NCBI GenBank assembly: GCA_944321685.1 | Contig: CALUMH010000006.1 | Location: forward strand, 32,467 to 96,466 | DNA: 64,000 nucleotides | Direction of reading: 5' to 3' | Source of the DNA: an uncultured Muribaculaceae bacterium | GTDB lineage: Bacteria > Bacteroidota > Bacteroidia > Bacteroidales > Muribaculaceae | Part shown: piece after piece, positions 27,901 to 35,684 of the stretch | Position numbering within the stretch: position 1 is the stretch's first letter | How the letters are laid out: the number at the start of each line of letters is the position of its first letter | Position numbers and translations under genes: made by a program | The notes under the pieces: model-generated | What the model saw: the letters and a program-made list of their open reading frames with translations, nothing else | Databases searched by the model: none | Told to the model about the DNA's origin: nothing

Positions 27901-29502
27901 CTCCTCACGTATCGGGTCGATGGCCGGGTTGGTAACTTGCGCGAATTGTTGGCGGAAATAGTTAAACAATAGTTGTGGTTCACGCGACAACACGGCAAGC
28001 GGCGTATCATTGCCCATCGAAGCCGTCGGTTCCACGCCCTTGTCACACATGGGTATTATTATGCGCTCCACATCCTCACGCGTGTAACCAAAGGCCCTCA
28101 ACTTGCTGTCGTAATCATCCACGCTGTTGCTCACCCTGCGCCCGCTTCGCAAAGCATCAAGTTCTATACGATTGGTAGAAAGCCACTTGCGATAAGGTTT
28201 TGCTGATGCAAGCTGCTCCTTTATTTCACCATCGTAATATATCTTTCCCTCCTGCGTGTCAACAAGCAATATCTTGCCTGGTTGCAACCTGCCCTTTTCC
28301 TTAATTTTCTCGGGCACGAAACTTATCACGCCGGCTTCGCTCGCCACCACCATTATGTCGTCCTTGGTAATAAGGTAGCGGGCAGGGCGCAAACCGTTGC
28401 GGTCGAGCATACCGCCGGCATACCGTCCATCGCTGAACAGCAACGCAGCCGGTCCATCCCATGGTTCCATCAATATCGAGTGGTACTCATAAAATGCCTT
28501 CAAATCCTCGCTTATGGGATTTTTGTCGTTAAACGACTCAGGTACAAGCATTGCCATTGCATGAGGCAAGCTAAGCCCCGACATTACGAAGAATTCAAGC
28601 ACATTGTCGAGCGATGCACTGTCGCTCATTCCGGGTTGTACTATGGGGCGAATCTCCTTCACATCTCCAAGCTGTGGTGTGGAAAGTACGCTTTCGCGAG
28701 CTTCCATCCAACCACGATTACCCCTGATGGTGTTAATCTCGCCGTTGTGTGCAAGCAGGCGGAAAGGCTGCGCCAAGCTCCACGTGGGAAACGTATTGGT
28801 ACTGAAACGCGAGTGTACAATCGCCATTCCGCTGGTAAAATATGGCTGCGTGAGATCAGTGAAATACTTGCGCACCTGCACCGACGACAACATTCCTTTA
28901 TACACTATATTCTTGCTCGACAACGAAACTATGTAGAAATCACGGTCGCTTACCCGCTTCTCTATCTTCTTCCTGATCTTGTACAGCGTCCTGTCGATAT
29001 TGGACACATCGGTGACACCGGTTACAAACACTTGCTTTATATCAGGCTCGGTATGGCGTGCACTGTCGCCCAGCACTTCTGAATTTACCGGCACACTGCG
29101 CAAGTGCATCAGCGTAAGCCCTTCGCGCTCTATTTCTTCGAGCATTATGCTTAATATGGCCGACTGTCGTTCCTTGTCCTTGGGCAGAAACACAAGTCCG
29201 GTACCATACTTACCCTTCTCGGGCACCGGGATACCTTGCAGCAATATGAACTCGTGCGGTATCTGCAACATTATTCCGGCTCCGTCACCGGTCTTGTTGT
29301 CGGCTCCCTCGGCACCACGATGCTTCATGTTCTCAAGCACCTTCAATGCCGAATCCACCAATTCGTGCGACTTGTTGCCGTGTATATCGACAATCATTCC
29401 TACTCCGCACGCATCATGTTCATACGCCGGATTATACAGCCCTGTCGGCTGCCCATATTCCCCTCTTCGGGTGACACATCCTTTGGCTTGCGTATCTCTC
29501 AT
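24982..29502 (-). CDS. gltB: glutamate synthase large (alpha) subunit
   Basis: 1506 residues. A 31-residue propeptide precedes the nucleophile Cys32 in HDACGVGM, which becomes the N-terminus of the glutaminase (class II amidotransferase) domain after self-cleavage. A central domain, an FMN-binding synthase domain (about 850-1230, with SGAEGGTGASP) and a 3Fe-4S cluster motif CVMMRKCHANTCPVGVATQ follow, then the C-terminal beta-helix with repeated G-x-x-G. With GltD it assimilates nitrogen from glutamine. A promoter with about 40 bases of leader lies at 29550-29583. Confidence 0.96.
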   Translation of the reverse strand: MRDTQAKGCVTRRGEYGQPTGLYNPAYEHDACGVGMIVDIHGNKSHELVDSALKVLENMKHRGAEGADNKTGDGAGIMLQIPHEFILLQGIPVPEKGKYGTGLVFLPKDKERQSAILSIMLEEIEREGLTLMHLRSVPVNSEVLGDSARHTEPDIKQVFVTGVTDVSNIDRTLYKIRKKIEKRVSDRDFYIVSLSSKNIVYKGMLSSVQVRKYFTDLTQPYFTSGMAIVHSRFSTNTFPTWSLAQPFRLLAHNGEINTIRGNRGWMEARESVLSTPQLGDVKEIRPIVQPGMSDSASLDNVLEFFVMSGLSLPHAMAMLVPESFNDKNPISEDLKAFYEYHSILMEPWDGPAALLFSDGRYAGGMLDRNGLRPARYLITKDDIMVVASEAGVISFVPEKIKEKGRLQPGKILLVDTQEGKIYYDGEIKEQLASAKPYRKWLSTNRIELDALRSGRRVSNSVDDYDSKLRAFGYTREDVERIIIPMCDKGVEPTASMGNDTPLAVLSREPQLLFNYFRQQFAQVTNPAIDPIREELVMSLIEYIGAVGANILQPSESHCKMVRLPHSILTNTQLDILCNIRYKGFNTVKLPMLFEVSKGVSGLREAIARLCADAEEAVSNGVNYIILSDRGIDEAHAAIPSLLAVSAVHHHLISVQKRVQTALIVESGEIREVMHAALLLGYGASAINPYMAFAILDHLSQTGEISMHYETAEKNYIKAVCKGLFKIMSKMGISTIRSYRGAKIFEAVGLGEDLLKAYFGTEVSLIGGIGLKEIAADYIKFHDAGFTGGSHIDELLPHVGQYSYRKDGEQHAWNPETISTLQLATRLGSYSKFKEFTRKVDEKQSPIFLRDFFSFKKNPIPIERVESVEDIVKHFVTGAISFGAISKEAHEALALAMNELGSRSNTGEGGEDSDRFHGSHEGISLNSKTKQVASGRFGVTAEYLVNAEEIQIKVAQGAKPGEGGQLPGFKVDEVIARTRHSIPGISLISPPPHHDIYSIEDLAQLIFDLKNVNPKAKISVKLVAESGVGTIAAGVVKAKADLIVVSGAEGGTGASPTSSVRYAGISPEIGLSETQQTLVLNGLRGQVRLQADGQLKTGHDVVSMALLGAEEFAFGTAPLIVLGCVMMRKCHANTCPVGVATQDANLRKHFRGHYKYVVNYFKFLAQEVREYLAEMGFTRLDDIVGRTDLIEIKRPQDGSKQSMLDFGRVLHRENCNGAIHNVTMQLHDIDNVKDVQMIAAAREAIENGREVSLEYAISNTDRAVGAMLSGAVAARYGDAGLPDKTINVQFKGSAGQSFGAFLAHGINFRLEGEANDYLGKGLSGGHISVHPPVRSNFEAEKNTIAGNTLLYGATSGEVYINGRAGERFAVRNSGAIAVVEGVGDHCCEYMTGGRVVVLGETGRNFAAGMSGGVAYVWDKNHNFDYFCNMEMVELSLLEDNTARKELHELVRQHYFYTGSHLARTMLDDWNRYINDFIQVTPIEYKKVLAEEQMRRLQQKIAEVQRDY

Positions 29503-29549
29503 TTTATCATTTTTATTACATAAACCTAATATTTCACAACTTTTGCTTG

Positions 29550-29583
29550 CAAATTTATATTTTTTCTTTCAATTTGCTCACAA
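29550..29583 (-). promoter_or_regulatory. gltB promoter
   Basis: Minus-strand TAAATTTG (29550-29557) as -7 box and TTG (29581-29583) 23 bases upstream. Confidence 0.55.
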
Positions 29584-29623
29584 TAGAAACAGAAAAATTT
29601 CATTTACAAGCAAAAAAATTATG

Positions 29624-29668
29624 TTTCTGCGATTTGCAAGCCACTACAAGAGTGGTTAAAGGCAGAAA
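29624..29668. other. nested hairpin in the gltB/ABC divergent gap
   Basis: TTTCTGC (29624-29630) pairs with GCAGAAA (29662-29668), enclosing an inner stem CCACT-acaag-AGTGG (29641-29655). It lies upstream of both divergent promoters in a 325-base gap that otherwise holds only those promoters. It could be an operator region or a small transcript; I cannot tell which. Confidence 0.4.
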
Positions 29669-29812
29669 CATGGCCATGATTTGGCCGAAATATACAAATT
29701 TGACATATGCGCAAACAATTTATGGGCGATGCCATGCTCTCACATTTGTTACCGCCTGCTTAAAATTAAATAAAAATTCAAATATCCTGAGTGGAATTAA
29801 AAAACTGTGCAT

Positions 29813-29820
29813 TAATTTTG
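29813..29820 (+). promoter_or_regulatory. -7 box abutting the ABC ATPase start
   Basis: TAATTTTG ends 7 bases before the ATG at 29828, so the transcript should be leaderless or nearly so. Confidence 0.55.
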
Positions 29821-29827
29821 CCGCATT

Positions 29828-31270
29828 ATGGAAAATAATGACAAAATCTTGCTTAGTGCAGAAAGCGACACATTGCAATACATTGGCGTTAAGCTTGAAA
29901 ACAAGCACCATTTCAACATTCGTGCCGGACGCACTTATGTGGTGATTGGCGAAAACGGGTCGGGAAAAACCACTCTCGGCAAAATAATCGAAAAGGGATG
30001 GAATATAGGCATGAACCGTATCGTGGGCGACAAGCAATCGCTGCGCATACGTAGCATAGAATTTACCGATATTCATTCACTCACAGGCTGCAACGACTCT
30101 TACTACCAACAACGCTTCGAATCAACTGCCAACGACGGTATTCCGACCGTCGAAGAGTTGATACGCGGCAAGATAAGCGAACAACTGTGGCTCGAAATGT
30201 GCCGGTCGCTCTCAATCGATGACGTGCGACACAAGCGTGTCAATTACTTGTCGAGCGGCGAATTGCGCAAATTTCTGATTATAAACATTCTCACCGAACA
30301 ACCCGACCTACTGATAATCGACAATCCTTATATAGGACTCGATGCGGCATCACGCGACTTGTTCAATAAATTGACAGCAGATCTCGCCCGGCGCGGAACG
30401 GCTGTAATGTTTTTGCTGTGCAACCCTGGCGACATCCCATGTTTCACCGATTACATAATTCCCATGAAACAGCTTTCCATAGGAAAAATGTATGCCACTA
30501 ACATCGATGATATAAACAATGTGCAGCGGCAATCGGAAAGTTTATTCGCCACAACCGATAAATTAAATTTGCCGGATACTACTCCAACGATACCGGTCGA
30601 TTACAACACGGCATTTGCCCTTGACAGTTGTAACGTGGAATACGGGCACATCACAATATTGCACGACGTGACTTGGGAAGTGAAGGCCGGAGAAAAATGG
30701 GCGTTGCTTGGCAAAAACGGTTCGGGCAAGTCCACATTGTTAAGCCTTGTATATGCCGACAATCCGCAAGGATACCGAAATCGCATAACCATCTTCGACC
30801 GCCGCCGCGGCACAGGCGAAAGCATTTGGGAAATAAAGCGGCGCATAGGCTACATATCTCCCGAGATGCACCTTTACTTCAACAACGGGGAAACACTGCT
30901 GACGGTGGTGGCTTCGGGGCTGCACGACAATGTGGGCTGCTTCCGTCGAATAAGCGACGAACAGCGCACCGTGGCAATGCAGTGGCTGCAAGCATTCGGC
31001 CTCGATAACCTTGCCGACCGTTACTTCCGCACACTGTCGTCGGGCGAACAACGGCTTGCGCTCATAGCTCGCACGCTTGCCAGACGTGCATCGCTGCTCA
31101 TTCTCGACGAACCGCTCCACGGCCTCGACATGGCACGTAAGCGACTTGTGGCACAAGCCATCGGGCATATCACTCGCAACGAAGGCATATCACTCGTATA
31201 TGTCACACACTACGAGAATGAAATCCCCGATGTAATTACACCCGGCCACATCTTCCGCCTGTCGCGCTAA
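29828..31270 (+). CDS. tandem ABC ATPase, ModF/PhrA-like
   Basis: 480 residues with two ATP-binding cassettes and no membrane segment. Cassette 1: Walker A GENGSGKTT near residue 41, signature LSSGEL near 141, Walker B region LLIIDNPYIGLD where the catalytic Glu is Asn. Cassette 2: GKNGSGKST near residue 298, LSSGEQ near 401 and a normal LLILDEP with a downstream His in VTHYENEI. The arrangement matches E. coli ModF (photorepair protein PhrA), of unclear function, and no molybdate permease is nearby. It is a single-gene unit on the plus strand with a nearly leaderless promoter. The degenerate first site suggests only one hydrolytic site. Confidence 0.85.
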   Translation: MENNDKILLSAESDTLQYIGVKLENKHHFNIRAGRTYVVIGENGSGKTTLGKIIEKGWNIGMNRIVGDKQSLRIRSIEFTDIHSLTGCNDSYYQQRFESTANDGIPTVEELIRGKISEQLWLEMCRSLSIDDVRHKRVNYLSSGELRKFLIINILTEQPDLLIIDNPYIGLDAASRDLFNKLTADLARRGTAVMFLLCNPGDIPCFTDYIIPMKQLSIGKMYATNIDDINNVQRQSESLFATTDKLNLPDTTPTIPVDYNTAFALDSCNVEYGHITILHDVTWEVKAGEKWALLGKNGSGKSTLLSLVYADNPQGYRNRITIFDRRRGTGESIWEIKRRIGYISPEMHLYFNNGETLLTVVASGLHDNVGCFRRISDEQRTVAMQWLQAFGLDNLADRYFRTLSSGEQRLALIARTLARRASLLILDEPLHGLDMARKRLVAQAIGHITRNEGISLVYVTHYENEIPDVITPGHIFRLSR

Positions 31271-31284
31271 AAAGTGTATGCCCA

Positions 31285-32493
31285 TTATTTAAACAAGTCC
31301 ATCACATTGGCGGGCGGACGCTCGGCCTCAAGCTCACGTTTCATAAATTCCATGTATGGAGCCGAATGTTCAAAGAACTTATAATACCCTTCACACAAGT
31401 AATTAAGCCCTGGCTCGCCGTTGGCAGTCACTGCAAAACGGTTTTTCGGGCACTCACCGTTGCAGATGGTAGAGAACTTGCATTCACGGCATTGCCTCGG
31501 CAATGATCCACGCTTCATGGCACCAAATTGCGACTGCCGCTGGCTGTACATCATTTCGGCAAGAGTATTGTTATTTATGTTTCCAAGTAGGTATTCGGGG
31601 AACACAAAGTGGTCGCACGAATACACATCGCCGTTAAATTCCATCACGCCGGCATGTCCGCACGAGCGGGCCATCGAGCACACTCCCGGTTCCACTCCTG
31701 CATAATTGGCAAGCGTGGCATCAAACAGCTGCACATAATACTGCCCCACGTCGTTACGAACCCATTCGTCGAATATCGCACACAGGAAATCACCCCACTG
31801 CCGTGGCGACACCGAGAATTCGGCAATCTCGGCAGCCTCACGTGTAGCGAGCGAAGCCAGCTGCACATATTCACTGTCGGCCACAAGTCGTTCCACAATG
31901 GGTGTGAATTGCAGATACCGGCACTCTATGTCCTTGAAAAAATGATAGAACTCAAGCGGATAATCCCCATTGTAATCATTCACCACCGCCATGCCGTTCC
32001 ACTCCACGCCATGCTTTTTAAGCAGCTCAATGCCGCGCATCACACGGGCAAACGTGGGCTGCCCGCCGCGCGAACGGCGGTACTCGTCATGGAAACGTTC
32101 CGGGCCATCGATAGATATGCCTATCAGCCACCCTTCGTCCTTGAAAAAACGGCACCACTCGTCGTTAAGCAATATGCCGTTGGTCTGCAAGCAATTAAGT
32201 ATGTTATGCCCACGGGCATACTTCTTTTGCAAAGCCACGGCCTTGCGGTAAAAGCTGAGTGGGCGCAATAATGCCTCACCGCCATGCCAAGTGAACATGA
32301 CATCGCGCATCGTCTGCGAACCTATGTATTGCTCGGTAAACCGTTCAAGCATGGCATCACTCATAAGGTGATTGGGAACACGACGATATAACCCCGATTT
32401 TTCAAGATAATAACAATATTCGCAAGCAAGGTTGCACGTTGCCCCCACCGGCTTCAGCATCACATACAATGGGCGTTCAAAAGGATTTTCCAT
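31285..32493 (-). CDS. anaerobic sulfatase-maturating enzyme (radical SAM/SPASM)
   Basis: 402 residues. The radical SAM cluster motif CNLACEYCYY is near residue 20, with FTWHGGEALLRP near 75. The SPASM region carries CSMARSCGHAG, GDVYSCDHFVFPEYLLGNI and CRECKFSTICNGECPKNRF, supplying ligands for two more 4Fe-4S clusters. By family it converts Cys or Ser in sulfatases to the catalytic formylglycine without oxygen. It follows a GH16 enzyme gene by 15 bases, and no sulfatase lies in the window, so its targets are elsewhere. The operon link hints at use of a sulfated glycan. Confidence 0.92.
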   Translation of the reverse strand: MENPFERPLYVMLKPVGATCNLACEYCYYLEKSGLYRRVPNHLMSDAMLERFTEQYIGSQTMRDVMFTWHGGEALLRPLSFYRKAVALQKKYARGHNILNCLQTNGILLNDEWCRFFKDEGWLIGISIDGPERFHDEYRRSRGGQPTFARVMRGIELLKKHGVEWNGMAVVNDYNGDYPLEFYHFFKDIECRYLQFTPIVERLVADSEYVQLASLATREAAEIAEFSVSPRQWGDFLCAIFDEWVRNDVGQYYVQLFDATLANYAGVEPGVCSMARSCGHAGVMEFNGDVYSCDHFVFPEYLLGNINNNTLAEMMYSQRQSQFGAMKRGSLPRQCRECKFSTICNGECPKNRFAVTANGEPGLNYLCEGYYKFFEHSAPYMEFMKRELEAERPPANVMDLFK

Positions 32494-32508
32494 ACTTCCC
32501 GCCTGGCC

Positions 32509-33303
32509 TCAATCTTCCTTTATATAATACCTAACCCAGTCAACTTCCATTTCCACTGGCAATGTAGAGGGGTCAACCTCCCCCACCCACTTGCCGCCGA
32601 GCTGCATATCTATCAACAAACGGTATGACTTATAAAAAGGGAATTGCCCCAACGAATCGGAAAGTTCAGGCCGTCTCACATACGCATAATTCCTCACGCC
32701 GTTCACATGGAACACTATGCTGTCGCGATAAATGTCGGCACCATACACATTGAAGTCATCGGGATTTATGGCAATGGTGTCGCTGCTCACCGGATTGTCG
32801 GTTATGCCCAAGTTATGCGTATAATTGGAATGCACCGTCTGATACACATAACCATCATAATTCAACCGCTCCATTATATCTATCTCCCCATCGTTCGGCC
32901 ACTTGTAACTGCCATAAGGCAACAGCCATATGGCAGGCCATGCGCCGCGAGCTCCCTGCAACTTTGCCCTCACTTCAATCCTGCCCGGGGCAAAAGCCTT
33001 CTTCCCCTCGGTGTAAATGCCGCCGCACAAGTAAGCCGAAGTGTCGGCCTGCAAGTCATCGTTGACAATGCCGCGAAGCACTAAATTGCCATTGCGAAAG
33101 GCATAGCAACGCTCATCTTCCGATTGTGTCTTGGCCCAGTCGGCATGTCCACGTTTGGTGTGGCTCCACACCGTTGTGTCGATAACACCGGCTTCAAAAT
33201 TCTCTTCCCACACAAGTTTCCACCCGTCGCTACCGCCGTTGCCACATGAACTAAACGCAACAGCAATAATTGCCGACAACAATACTCCACTTAATCCCTT
33301 CAT
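32509..33303 (-). CDS. glycoside hydrolase family 16 lipoprotein
   Basis: 264 residues with a lipoprotein signal peptide (Cys in FSSC at about residue 20). The GH16 catalytic motif EIDIME is present near residue 140 with both acidic residues, preceded by RGAWPAIWLLP and followed by the conserved jelly-roll strands (VYQTVHSNY, FNVYGADIY, LLIDMQLGG). Family members cut beta-1,3/1,4-glucans, agar-type galactans or mucin O-glycans. Coupling with a sulfatase maturase argues for a sulfated substrate such as mucin; this is inference. Probably anchored at the cell surface or periplasmic side. There is no SusC/SusD pair next to it. Confidence 0.9.
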   Translation of the reverse strand: MKGLSGVLLSAIIAVAFSSCGNGGSDGWKLVWEENFEAGVIDTTVWSHTKRGHADWAKTQSEDERCYAFRNGNLVLRGIVNDDLQADTSAYLCGGIYTEGKKAFAPGRIEVRAKLQGARGAWPAIWLLPYGSYKWPNDGEIDIMERLNYDGYVYQTVHSNYTHNLGITDNPVSSDTIAINPDDFNVYGADIYRDSIVFHVNGVRNYAYVRRPELSDSLGQFPFYKSYRLLIDMQLGGKWVGEVDPSTLPVEMEVDWVRYYIKED

Positions 33304-33334
33304 GTTTTTTTATTCCTTTTGATTAATTTAATTG

Positions 33335-33395
33335 CAAAGATAGCATAAATCAGGAGCCGTGCAAAAATAGTGCAAATCGGGAGCCGCATAATATC
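33335..33395. repeat. decayed repeat element with GH16 promoter at its edge
   Basis: Two rough copies of a short phrase, ATCAGGAGCCG and ATCGGGAGCCG, each preceded by TAG-x-(G)CA-(t/a)AA, lie next to CAAAGATA (33335-33342). On the minus strand that is TATCTTTG, the -7 box for GH16, with TTTG (33362-33365) 19 bases upstream. It looks like a decayed relative of the palindromic elements at 11.7, 50.4 and 53.0 kb, without the palindrome. Confidence 0.45.
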
Positions 33396-33420
33396 TCACC
33401 ATGGAAAATAACAAGGAAAT

Positions 33421-33454
33421 TTTGCCTCGAATTCGGCAAAAAGTGGTAACTTTG
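33421..33454 (+). promoter_or_regulatory. rnpB promoter
   Basis: TTTG at 33421-33424 and TAACTTTG at 33447-33454, spacing exactly 22; the predicted start near 33461 fits the RNA 5' end. Confidence 0.8.
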
Positions 33455-33463
33455 TGCTACATG

Positions 33464-33842
33464 AGGCAGTATGGCGGTCTGTCGCTCGCCGGCATTAAAA
33501 AAACGGCGTGAGGAAAGTCCGGGCAACACAGAGCATCATATTTCCTAACGGGAAGCTGCTTGCGAGGGTAGAGACAATGTGACAGAAAACAACCGCCCCG
33601 CATCTTCGCGAAAGATGTGCGGGGCAAGGGTGAAAAGGCGGGGTAAGAGCCCACCGGGCGCGATGGTGACATTGCGTGCCGCACATCTTATGAGTTGCAA
33701 GGCCAAGTATATCGGCATTCAAGGGTTGCTCGCCCATTGTCGAGGGGTAGGCTGCTAAAGCCCGGCGGCAACGTCGGGTTCAGATAAATGACGGGCAGCG
33801 CCGCAAGGCGCCACATAACCCGGCTTACAGCCATGCTGCCTT
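33464..33842 (+). ncRNA. rnpB: RNase P RNA (bacterial class A)
   Basis: The 5' end AGGCAGTATGGC pairs with GCCATGCTGCCT at the 3' end to form P1. The universal core is present: GAGGAAAGTCCGGGC at about 33510-33524, ACAGAAA near 33583, and GATAAATGACGGGC near the 3' end. A T-run at 33841-33846 terminates it. It is the catalytic subunit that trims tRNA 5' leaders. The ends are placed by P1 pairing and could be off by a few bases. The gene sits between a textbook promoter and the BrkB gene, whose ATG follows after 16 bases. Confidence 0.95.
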
Positions 33843-33858
33843 TTTTATTTTTTATCCG

Positions 33859-35202
33859 ATGAAAAACGGCAAACGACATAGCACCTTGGTGACACGGTTG
33901 CGCCGCTACGGCATACGCCTGTGGTGGTACTGGACGGGAGGCGTGTGGAACGACACGCGCAGCAATTGGCATATCGACCTTGCCAAAACCATAAACCTGT
34001 CGGTGCGCTCAATTCTCGACACCAACCTGCAACAGAAAGCCGCAGCACTCACATTCAACACCATGCTTGCGCTGGTTCCAACGCTTGCCATGATATTTGC
34101 CATAGGCCGCGGATTCGGTTTCCAAAACATAATCGAGTCGGAAACCTTCAACTTCATTCCAGTGCAGCGCGACGAGCTGACAAATGTGTTCACATTTGTC
34201 GATTCTTACCTTGCCCAGTCGTCCGAAGGGATATTCGTCGGAGTGGGCATACTGTTCCTGCTGTGGACCCTCATAAGCCTGCTGTCAAACGTGGAAGATG
34301 CTTTCAACCACATCTGGGGCATCAACAAAAAGCGTAATTTTTACCGCAAGGTGACCGACTACATAGCCATTTTCTTCATCATTCCCATACTCATAATTTG
34401 CACCAACGGTATCAAGCTGTTTGTCCTCACCATGTCGTCCGACACGTTCCTGTCGCCAATTGTGGAAATGTCGCTCGACATCGCACCCACATTGCTCACA
34501 TGGATGTCGTTCACGCTCACATTCGTGCTTATACCATACACCAAAGTCAAGGTAAAATATGCCCTGATTTCGGGTTTCCTGTGCGCAATCATATTCCAAC
34601 TGCTGCAATGGCTCATGGTAAGCGGACAGATTTATGTGTCGAAGTACAATGCCATTTACGGCAGTTTCGCCTTTTTGCCCATTTTGCTCATTTGGATATA
34701 TATGTCATGGCTGGTGTGCCTGTCGGGAGTAGTGCTCACATATTCGTCGCAAAACATTTTCCGCTTCAATTTCCGCGACAACATAAATGAAATCTCGCAA
34801 CGCTACATGACCGACGTTACAATTGTAGTACTGACAATAATTGCCAAACGTTTCAGCCAGCAGAAATCACCGTACACCAAGCTCGACATCACCGAGAAAT
34901 ATAACATCCCCATTCGCCTGGTGGGTGCCGTTATCGACCACCTTGTAGATGTGAAACTGCTGTCGGGGGTAGTCGGCAAGGACGACCGCGAAACAGCCTA
35001 CCAACCCGCCTTCGACCTTGAACACCTCACATTGCGCTCGGCCAAGGAACGGTTGCGCAATTCGGGAAAATCGGGGTTCATTCCGGCATTGCAAATAAAA
35101 TTCGAGCCGACCATGCGCATCATACACAAAAGTTATGAAACGCAGGCCGACGACATTCTTATAAAAAACCTACCTTTAAACTTTAACGAAAAAGAAATAT
35201 GA
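33859..35202 (+). CDS. YihY/BrkB family inner-membrane protein
   Basis: 447 residues. An amphipathic N-terminus precedes about six transmembrane helices between residues 50 and 310, including the family motifs KAAALTFNTMLALVPTLAM and the later AIYGSFAFLPILLIWIYMSW. A soluble C-terminal extension of about 130 residues has a winged-helix-like pattern and is typical of Bacteroidota members. The family was once annotated as RNase BN, which is wrong; the transported or bound molecule is unknown. It follows rnpB directly and its stop overlaps the ridA start in ATGA. Confidence 0.88.
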   Translation: MKNGKRHSTLVTRLRRYGIRLWWYWTGGVWNDTRSNWHIDLAKTINLSVRSILDTNLQQKAAALTFNTMLALVPTLAMIFAIGRGFGFQNIIESETFNFIPVQRDELTNVFTFVDSYLAQSSEGIFVGVGILFLLWTLISLLSNVEDAFNHIWGINKKRNFYRKVTDYIAIFFIIPILIICTNGIKLFVLTMSSDTFLSPIVEMSLDIAPTLLTWMSFTLTFVLIPYTKVKVKYALISGFLCAIIFQLLQWLMVSGQIYVSKYNAIYGSFAFLPILLIWIYMSWLVCLSGVVLTYSSQNIFRFNFRDNINEISQRYMTDVTIVVLTIIAKRFSQQKSPYTKLDITEKYNIPIRLVGAVIDHLVDVKLLSGVVGKDDRETAYQPAFDLEHLTLRSAKERLRNSGKSGFIPALQIKFEPTMRIIHKSYETQADDILIKNLPLNFNEKEI

Positions 35203-35573
35203 AAGAAACAATCACGGCACCGGGCGCACCGGCAGCCATAGGGCCTTACAGCCATGCAGTGAAAGTGGGCAACATGGTATTCCTGTCGGGACAAATAGGC
35301 ATCGACCCGGCAACCGGCAAAGTAGAAGGCGACATCACGGCTCAAACACGCCAAGCCATAGCCAACATCAAAACGGTACTTGCCTCGGTGGGCGCAACAC
35401 TCGACAATGTGGTCAAGACCACCGTTTACCTCGGGGAAATGCACTTCTTCAATGCGATGAACGAAGTATATGCTGCCGAATTCAGCGAACCCTACCCCGC
35501 CCGCTCGGCATTCTCAATAAAAGAATTGCCAAAGCAAGCCCTGGTTGAGATAGAAGTCATTGCAGCCCTTTAA
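35199..35573 (+). CDS. ridA: RidA family enamine/imine deaminase
   Basis: 124 residues, the normal length. Conserved features are GPYSHAVKVGNMVFLSGQIG near the start, the active-site Arg in YPARSAF near residue 104 and a final KQALVEIEVIAAL. It hydrolyses reactive 2-aminoacrylate-type enamines produced by PLP enzymes and so protects them. Translation is coupled to the BrkB gene through a 4-base overlap. A bidirectional terminator follows. Confidence 0.94.
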   Translation: MKETITAPGAPAAIGPYSHAVKVGNMVFLSGQIGIDPATGKVEGDITAQTRQAIANIKTVLASVGATLDNVVKTTVYLGEMHFFNAMNEVYAAEFSEPYPARSAFSIKELPKQALVEIEVIAAL

Positions 35574-35598
35574 GGGAGGCTTCTTCCTTTCATAACAG

Positions 35599-35661
35599 AA
35601 AAAAGACATATTCTTTTGCGGTTGGGATTTTATAACCAACTTCAAAAAATATGTCTTTTTT
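35599..35661. terminator. bidirectional terminator between ridA and folC
   Basis: AAAAAAGACATATT (35599-35612) and AATATGTCTTTTTT (35648-35661) are exact complements, enclosing an inner GGTTGG/CCAAC stem. The A and T tracts make it work on either strand for the convergent genes. Confidence 0.85.
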
Positions 35662-35684
35662 GCCTTTCAGTCGGAAAACGATTG

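Noticed and set aside
31285..33303. A full polysaccharide utilisation locus around the GH16 and maturase genes
   Set aside because: No SusC/SusD pair, sulfatase or regulator lies next to them; neighbours are rnpB and an ABC ATPase.
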